Source: Rhinopithecus roxellana
Lineage: Eukaryota > Chordata > Mammalia > Primates > Cercopithecidae
Direction of reading: 5' to 3'
DNA length: 64,000 nucleotides
Assembly (NCBI RefSeq): GCF_007565055.1
Contig: NC_044567.1
Location: 53,703,233 to 53,767,232, forward strand
In this document: positions 24,001 through 33,000 of the stretch, piece after piece
Position numbering within the stretch: the first letter of the stretch is position 1
Layout of the letters: each line of letters begins with the position of its first letter
Program-made: the position numbers and the translations under genes
Notes under the pieces: model-generated
Seen by the model: the letters and a program-made list of their open reading frames with translations, nothing else
Told to the model about the DNA's origin: nothing
Databases searched by the model: none

Positions 24001-27000
24001 TGTTTGCTTCCTAGGGGGCTCAGAGCTGATTTGCAGCCCATCTCGATGTGCCTCATGGCTACTGATCTCATCCCTGCATTCTTCTCCTCCCGCTTCCACC
24101 AGCTTTATTAAGGTATCATTGACAAATAAAAAGTATATAGATTTGCAGGATACAACGTGCTTTGATACATGCATACATTGTGAAATGATTAAATCAAGCT
24201 AATTAATATATCCATCATCTCATATACTTTTTTTTTCTTTTTTTTTAAGAACATGAGTAGCTAGGACTCTAAGTGCAAGCCACTGCACCCAGCTGTGGTG
24301 GGAATATTTAGGATCTAATCTCTTAGCAGTTCTCAGGCATGCAATAATACATGATTATTAACTGTATCGCCGTGTTGTACAATAGCTCTCCAGAAGTTAC
24401 TCACCCTGAGTGACGTGCATTCATCTTTTCTTTTTTGAGACGGAGTCTCACTCTGTTGCCCAGGCTGGAGTGCAGTGGCCGGATCTCAGCTCGCTGCAAG
24501 CTCCGCCTCCCGGGTTTACGCCATTCTCCTGCCTCAGCCTCCCGAGTAGCTGGGACTACAGGCGCCGCCACCTTGCCCGGCTAGTTTTTTATATTTTTTA
24601 ATGGAGATGGGGTTTCACCGTGTTAGCCAGGATGGTCTCGATCTCCTGACCTCGTGACCCGCCCGTCTCGGCCTCCCAAAGTGCTGGGATTACAGGCTTG
24701 AGCCGCCGCGCCCGGCCCATCTTGTTTTTTAAACCCTTATTTACCACCTCCTGTATGGATGCTTTTTATCTAATTGAATAGCAGCTGGCTCAAATTCTCA
24801 GGAAGGTGGAAGCAGGGTACACACAAATAGATACCTGCATAAAGCTATGGGTGATGATCGCTGTTAGATCCCACAGCCTTTGGCACTGGTGTTTGGAAAT
24901 GACACCCAACCAATGGTGTCTCAGAATGAGGCTTCACAAACTTTAATGTGGACTCAAACCATCTGGGATCTTGCTAGTGTGCTGACTTTCAATCAGTAGG
25001 TTTGGGATGGGGCCTGAGATGCTGTGTTCCTAAGGAAGCCCAGTTCTGCAGGTCCTGGAATGCCCTTGGAGTAGCCAGGCCTTAGAAAATTGTAAGAACT
25101 TTTTTTTTGAGACGGAGTCTCGCTCTGTTGCCCAGGCTGGAGTGCAGTGGCTGGATCTCAGCTCACTGCAAGCTCCGTGTCCCGGGTTCACGCCATTCTC
25201 CTGCCTCAGCCTCCTGAGTAGCTGGGACTACAGGCGCCTGCCACCTCGCCCGGCTAGTTTTTGTATTTTTTAGTAGAGACGGGGTTTCACAGTGTTAGCC
25301 AGGATGGTCTCGATCTCCTGACCTCGTGATCCACCCGTCTCGGCCTCCCAAAGTGCTGGGATTACAGGCTTGAGCCACCGCGCCCGGCCAGAACTTTTTT
25401 TTTTGAGACGGAGTCTCGCTCTGTCGCCCAGACTGGAGTGCAGTGGGGTCATCTCGGCTCACTCCAACCTCCGCCTCCTGGGTTCAAGTGATCCTCCTGC
25501 CTCAGCCTCCTGAGTGTCTTGGCTTACAGGCGCGTACCACCACACCTGTTTACTTTAGTAGAGATGGGGTTTCACCATGTTGACCAGGCTGGTCTCGAAC
25601 TTCCTACCTCATGTAATCCGCCCACCTCGGCCTCCTAAAGTGCTGGGATTACAGGCGTGCGTCACCACTCCCAGCTGAAAATCCTAAGAACTTTTACATT
25701 CCCGGAACGATTTTTGCCTCAGGTTCCTCACTATCACCTTCTTAATTCCATCTAATGGCATACGATACTCATCCCCAAAGAGAACAAGAAAGCAATAATC
25801 ACAGATTTCTAGGTTGATGGAACAGGGGCCGCCTAGGAGACCTGTTTCCACCAGTTCTTAATTCAAATGTGTTCTGTTACCTAGCTAGCGTTTCCCTACC
25901 CATCCGTTAAGATTGGTTACTTACTTCTTCGGGGAGCTCAAGGATAGTAATATTTTTGGAACGAAATGTGATTTCAAAAGTGATCACCAGGGTTGCATTT
26001 AATGGTGGCCTGTGGAGGACAAGAGTCTAATTACTGCTGCGAAGCTGGACATAGTGAGATCTCAACCACCCCTCTGGATCTCACATCTGGCCTTCAACTC
26101 TCAAGCAATTAGGCTTAGGAAATGTTATGTGCTCCACCTTGATGGGTAGCCAGGTGGAAACCCTGCTCCTTAGGCTTTCCTGTCTTAATCAGGAGACCAG
26201 GTGTCCATCCCTTTGGGGTAGGGTGAGAACAGAGAAGAAAGCAAACTGGGTGTGGATGACAAATGAGGCATCTGGAGGCCCAGGACCATGGCTGCCTGCT
26301 CCGGTAGGAAAGGCTTTCCCGAGGTTGTCGGGTCTGAGCACCGCCTTCTGTGAGGGCCAGAATTTGACTGAAGGAGGAGAGGGCTCAGGCAGGGAACAAG
26401 GAGGGAGCAGTCTGGGCCTGGAAAGCTGGGAGAGGCATCTGACAGGAGAAGGCAGACGTGCTGGCTGGAAGCCACGTCCTGGGCCCTGGCTCTGGGTTTA
26501 GAGGCCTGGAGTTAATTTGAAAGGCAGTGGGAGGCCACTGCAGGGGCCTGGAGAGTTGTGGTAAGACATGACTTGTAGGATTTGCAGGAGGAGGGTGTGC
26601 AGAGACAGAAGGAGCTGGGAGTGGAATGGCAGGCCTGCTAGGGGCCTCGGAACCGAAGCTTTGGTTTCAGGCCAGATCTCGCAGGAGAGGCGAGGAAGCG
26701 GGAGAGGCATAGAGAGAAGGAGAGGGCTCTAGGTCTTCATCAGGGAATCCTCATGGCCGGGAGGCAAGGGCAGGACAAAGCAGCTAAGAGCAGAGAAGGC
26801 GGAGGGAGCCTCCCTGGCACGGACTGGACTAGGTCGCAACGCTTGTGTCTAAGCCAGCAGATGGCAGCAAGTAAGACTCCGAGACAAGGCCCAGCGTGAG
26901 TGGCATTCACCCGACGCGGCCAATTCTGCTTCTTTTTTTTTTATTTTTTAAATTTTTTTATTTTTTGAGACGGAGTCTCGCTCTGTCGCCCAGGCTGGAG

Positions 27001-30000
27001 TGCAGTGGCCGGATCTCAGCTCACTGCAAGCTCCGCCTCCCAGGTTCACGCCATTCTCCTGCCTCAGCCTCCCGAGTAGCTGGGACTACAGGCGCCCGCC
27101 ACCGCGCCCGGCTAGTTTTTTGTATTTTTTAGTAGAGACGGGGTTTCACCGTGTTCGCCAGGATGGTCTTGATCTCCTGACCTCGTGATCCGCCCGTCTC
27201 GGCCTCCCAAAGTGCTGGGATTACAGGCTTGAGCCACCGCGCCCGGCCCTGGCCAATTCTGCTTCTGAGAGCAACCTCCGAAGCGCCAACCAGCAGCTCA
27301 GGCCCCTGTCGCTTGACCTTCGGGGCTCTCTTCAAATATTTAGTCTTAGAATCGCTTTGAAATCTGGCCTCCGCTGCCGGTCACGCAGGACTCTTCCCAT
27401 GCGGGTAAAAGACCCCCGTCTCTGGGAGAAGCACCCCTTCCTTCTCCTCCCAGGGCAAGTGAGGATTCAGAGTGGGGGTCAGCCTTTGCGATCCCACCCT
27501 GCAGCCCAGGGCTAGCACCACCCCTTTTTCTATGGCTTGTCTTACAGGTAAGAGGCAGGAGCAGCACATCAGAAATCTGAACAGACTGACCCAGCTGCAG
27601 GGCCTGAGCGGAGCTGAGCACAGCACCAGGCCTGGGAACTTACCACAGGGCAATGCTGACGTTGGTCGAGCTGACGTTTTCCAGCTTTACAACGGGAGGA
27701 ACGGTAAGGCTGACGGTTGACTCTGGAAGGACCCAAATCAATGACATGAGGCACTGGGTCAGAGCTTGGGCCTGCGACAGGAAACTGGGCCGAAACCCTG
27801 ACATCTGAGCTCCTGAGTTCTGACTCTGATGAGCCCTGTTCTGTGATGGGACTCCACACACAGGCCCTGGTTAGGTTGCTTCCCCACCTGCTGCCAGAGA
27901 CAGAGATGGAGGAAAACAGGCCTGAGCAGGAAACGCCGGAGCGTCCTCATCCCCCTGCGATGACAGGCTCTGAGAGTCTGTGGCTGAGTTACCTAGAGAT
28001 CGTTAGAGAACCATGGAGCCCAAAAATCATTACAGGGGAATTCAAGCATGATATGGGAGCACAATAGGCAGCCCTGAACCTCCTCTTCAGATGGAAAGGA
28101 CAGGGGTCTGTCTCTTATGTTCATGAAGTCAAAATGGCCCTGAAGAACTGGGCCAGCCCCTTTCTTGCGCTCTGAGAGACACATGGGCCCAGCTAACGGC
28201 TTTCTAAAGAGCCCACGGGGGTTCCTTCCTAACCCAGCTCACCCTGGTACTGGTCGGTTCCTTCCTAACCCAGCTCACTCCGGCACTGGTCGGTTCCTTC
28301 CTAACCCAGCTCACCCTGGTACTGGTCCCCTTCCTGGGGCTACCTGCGGGGACTGGAGGAAGAAGGGTGAATAGTTGTTTTACTCTCATTTCTTCTTGGC
28401 ATTATGCTGTAAACTCAGAATCGAGTTGACAAACAGGCCCCCTGGATGAGGGAGGAAGCAGGTCTGGGTCTTAGGGTCTCAGAAAACCATCTTGGGGCCA
28501 GGCTCAGTGGTTCACACTTGTAAACCCAGCACTTTGGGAGGCCAAGGTGGGAGGATCGCTTGAGCCCAGGAGTTGGAGACCAGCCTGGGCAACACAGAGA
28601 GATTCTGTCTCTACAAAATATTTTCTTAAAAAAAGAAAGAAAACTGGTCAGGCGCGGTGGCTCACGCCTGTAATCCTAGCACTTTGGGACGCTGATGAGG
28701 TGGGTGGACCACAAGTTCAGGAGATCAAGACCAGCCTGGCCAACATGGTGAAACTGTCTCTACTAAAAATAGCCCCGGTTCCCCCACCCAGACCCCGTCA
28801 CCCAGACCCCGTCACCCAGACCCCGTCACTCAGACCCTGTCACTCAGACCCCTCAAAGGCTTCCAGCAGCCCCGGTTCCCCCACCCTGACCCCATCACTC
28901 AGACCCCTCAAAGGGAGATGAATTTAGATGCCTGGGTTGGAAGGAAACTTTTTTTTTTTGAGACAGAGTCTCGCTCTGTTGCCCAGGCTGAAGTGCAGTG
29001 GCATGATCTTTCCTCACTGCAACCTCCACCTCCTGGGTTCGTGATTCTCCTGTCTCAGCCTTCCAAGTAGCTGGAATTACAGGCATGCGGCACCACATCT
29101 GGCTAATGTTTGTATTTTTAGTAGAGACGAGGTTTCACCATGTTGGCCAGGCTGGTCTTGAACTCCTGACCTCAGGTGATCTGCCTGCTTTGGCCTCCCA
29201 AAGTGCTGGGATTACAGGCGCGAGCCAACCAGCAGCTCTGGCCCGGAAGGAAACTTAAAGTTACCCAATTCGACCTCTGATTCTCCGCCTCGATACTCCT
29301 CCCTGGTAGTTTCTCTTCCTCTGTAACCTCATCTCCTCTAAGGAGATCACAGCCTGAAGCTTGTCCTCCCAGGCCAGGCTCTGCTACCTGGAGCCTCTCA
29401 GACCCTGAGAGCTGCCTTCTCCATACTCAGCACATGTGAATGCAGATGGAAGCTCTGTCCCAAGTCTGCAGGTCCCCACAGTCCACAATCTCCAGTCCCC
29501 TGCTGGCTGGCTGGGCTCCTCAGAACAGGATGTCCCTGGGCCCTTGCAGAAGCCCAGCTGCTGTGGTGACTCTGCCCTTCTTTTTCAGGCTTATTGTTCT
29601 GAGAACATTCCGAGGCTTTCTTCTAGGCTTGTGCAGCTGGGACTTCCTGTACCGCCAGTTTAATTCTGCCTAGAGCTGAGGACCATGCCAGATAAGCAAG
29701 TCCCAGAAGCAGCCACTGCTCAGGACAGGATGCTGAAAGTGATGCCAGGTGGCCAGCCAGACTCTGGATCCCTAGGGCTCTGCCGGAGGTAGTGGAGGTC
29801 AAGGTGAGTGGGAGATCTACATGGCCACAGAGCTCCTACGATCTTTGCATTATAACATAGGAGGTTGAGGGGCGGGCACAGTGGCTCACATCTGTAATCC
29901 CAGCACTTTGGGAGGCCGAGGCGGGTGGATCACCTGAAGTCAGGAGATCGAGACCATCCTGGCTAACACAGTGAAACCCCACCTCTACTAAAAATACAAA

Positions 30001-33000
30001 AAATTAGCTGGGCGTGATGGCAGGCGCCTGTAGTCCCAGCTACTCGGGAGGCTGAGGCAGGAGAATCACTTGAACCCAGGAGGCGGAGGTTGAAATGAGC
30101 TGAGATTGTGCCACTGCACTCCAGCCTGGGTGACAGAGTGAGACTCCATCTCAACAAAATAAAAATAAAATAAAAATAAAATAAAATAAAATAGGAGTTT
30201 GTGAACTCTCCAAGAACCAGACCAGAGAATGTTTATTTCCTCCTTCTTTAGCACCACAGAAAACTGAGGTGCTCAGCAACTCAGATATTGGGCTTCAAAG
30301 TCACAGTTCCATTCTGGCTCTGAAACTTCCTAGCTGTGTGACCATGGGTAAGGTGCTTACCCTCTCTGAGCCTCCATTTCCTTATCTGTACAATGGGGAG
30401 AATACCAAGACCTATCTAACCAAGTCATTGTGAAGGTGAAATGTAGCAACGCTTGTAACATGTTTTCCACAAAGCCCAGATGTTAGTAATTGTTACTATT
30501 ATTATTATTATGGGGTGCTAACTGCAGGACATTTTTAGCCCAAGGTGGGAGGCAGTTAGGAAGCTGGCCCCATAAGGCTAAAATCTTTACATTGTATCAA
30601 AATTACAAAATGAGTCATGACACCATCCTGAGTTCCTCCTAAAGAGAGTGATCATGGCTCACTGCAGCCTTGACCAGAACAGGCTCAAGTGATCCTCTCA
30701 CTGCTGCCGCCTCTTACCTCAGTAGCTAGGACCATAGACATGCGCCCCCATGCCCAGCTACTTAAAAAATTTTTTTTTGGCCGGGTGAGGTGGCTCACGC
30801 CTGTAATCCCAGCATTTTGGGAGGCCGAGGCGGGCAGATCACTTGAGGTCAGGAGTTCGAGATCAGCCTGGCCAATGTGGTGAAACTCTGTCGCTACTAA
30901 AAATACAAAAATTAGCCGGGTGTGGTGGCGCACGCCTGTAATCCCAGCTACTTGGGAGGCTGAGGCACTAAAATCGCTTGAACCCGGGAGGCAGAGGTTG
31001 CAGTGAACTGAGATCATGCCACATTGCACTCCAGTCTGTGCGACTGAGTGAGAATCCATTTCAAAAAAAAATTTTTTTTTTTTTTTTTTGTAGAGACGGT
31101 GTCTCACTATGGTGCTCGTGCTGGTGTCAAACTCCTGTGCTCAAGTGATCCTCCCTCTTTGGCCTCCCAGTGTTGGCATTACAGGTATGAGCCACCATGC
31201 TCGGCCAGGTTTTTAAAATTAATTCTTATAGGCCTCTCTCCCACTCTGCGCCTACCCAATACAAGGTACTCTGCTATACTCCTAGCACCCATTTTCGAAT
31301 TATTACAGAAGTGAGAGGTAGGCATTAGTATTCGTATTTTACATTTCAGGAAACTGAGCATTCTAAGAGGACAGGTTTCTTGCCCACAGAGCTTGAAAAT
31401 GGTGAGGGCAGGATTCACACTTAGGCCTGTCTAGTCCAAAGCCCAGGTTCTTGCCACGAGGCTGCACTGCCTCAAGATTCCACCCAGAGAAGTCAGAGAC
31501 AGACAACTCTGAAGGCCAATCATCTCCTCCGTGGTCCTTAATAATTACTACCCAAAGCAAAGAGAAGAAAGAAACAGCGGCCGGGCGCGGTGGCTCACGC
31601 CTGTAATCCCAGCACTTTGGGAGGCCGACGGGTGGATCACGAGGTCAGGAGATGGAGACCATCCTGGCTAACACGGGGAAACCCCGTCTCTACTAAAAAA
31701 AAAATACAAAAAAAAACTAGCCGGGCGAGGTGGCGGGCGCCTGTAGTCCCAGCTACTCGGGAGGCTGAGGCAGGAGAATGGCATAAACCCGGGAGGCGGA
31801 GCTTGCAGTGAGCTGAGATCCGGCCACTGCACTCCAGCCTGGGCCACAGAGCGAGACTCCGTCTCAAAAAAAAAAAAAAAAAAAAGAAAGAAAGAGAGAA
31901 ACAGCAAGGGCAGAATGAGGCTGGAGATTCAATTCCAGTGACTTGATTTTATGGTGGCTTCCATTCTTCTTTCCTTTTTTCTTTTTGAGATGGGGAATTG
32001 CTGTGTTATCCAGGCTGGAGTGCAATGGTGTGATCTCAGCTCACTGCAACCTCTGCCTCCCGGGTTCAAGCGATTCTCCTACCTCAGCCTCCTGAGTAGC
32101 TGGGCTTACAGGCGCACGCCACCATGTCCAGCTACTTTTGTATTTTTAGTAGAGACGGGGTTTCACCATGTTGGCCAGGCTGGTCTCGAACTCCTGACCT
32201 CAAGAGATCCACCCACCTTGGCCTCCCAAAGTGCTGGGATTACAGGTACGAGCTACAGCGCCTGGCCCATTCTTCTTTTCTAATGGCATTCAGGAAAGGA
32301 GGCAAAGTGATCTCATGCAGCGGGGAATCCTATGCAGGTCCCAGCTTTGTTACCTTCTAGCTGTGTGACTTTGGGGAAGCCTTCTACGTTCTCTGGGCCT
32401 ATTTCCCCTGTGGGTAACTGGAGTGGTGGTAGCTGGATTTTCTGTTTTTCTCTTAGGGGAGCGTATTAGCTTTCCTAATGGGGCTTTAAAGTGTATGTGT
32501 GAACAACTGGGCGCGCGAGCGCACACACACGCCTGGGCACATGCACACGCCTGGCCACACGTACTCACGCACACACACACACACCCGGGCCCACGCACAC
32601 GCCTGGCCACACGTACTCGCGCACGCACACACACACCTGGGCACACACACCTGGGCACACGCACGCCCGGGCACATGCACACGCCTGGCCACACGTACTC
32701 GCGCGCACACACACACGCCCGGGACCATGCACACGCCTGGCCACACGTACTCGCGTGCGCGCGCACACACACACGCCCGGGCACATGCACACTCCTGGCC
32801 ACACATACGTGCGCGCACACACACACGCCTGGGACCATGCACACGCCTGGCCACACACACGTGTGCGCACAAACACACGCCCGGGCACATGCACACGCCT
32901 GGCCACACGTACTCACGCGTGCACACACACACACGCCCGGGACCATGCACACGCCTGGCCACACGTACTCACGCGCGCACACACACACGCCCGGGCACAT

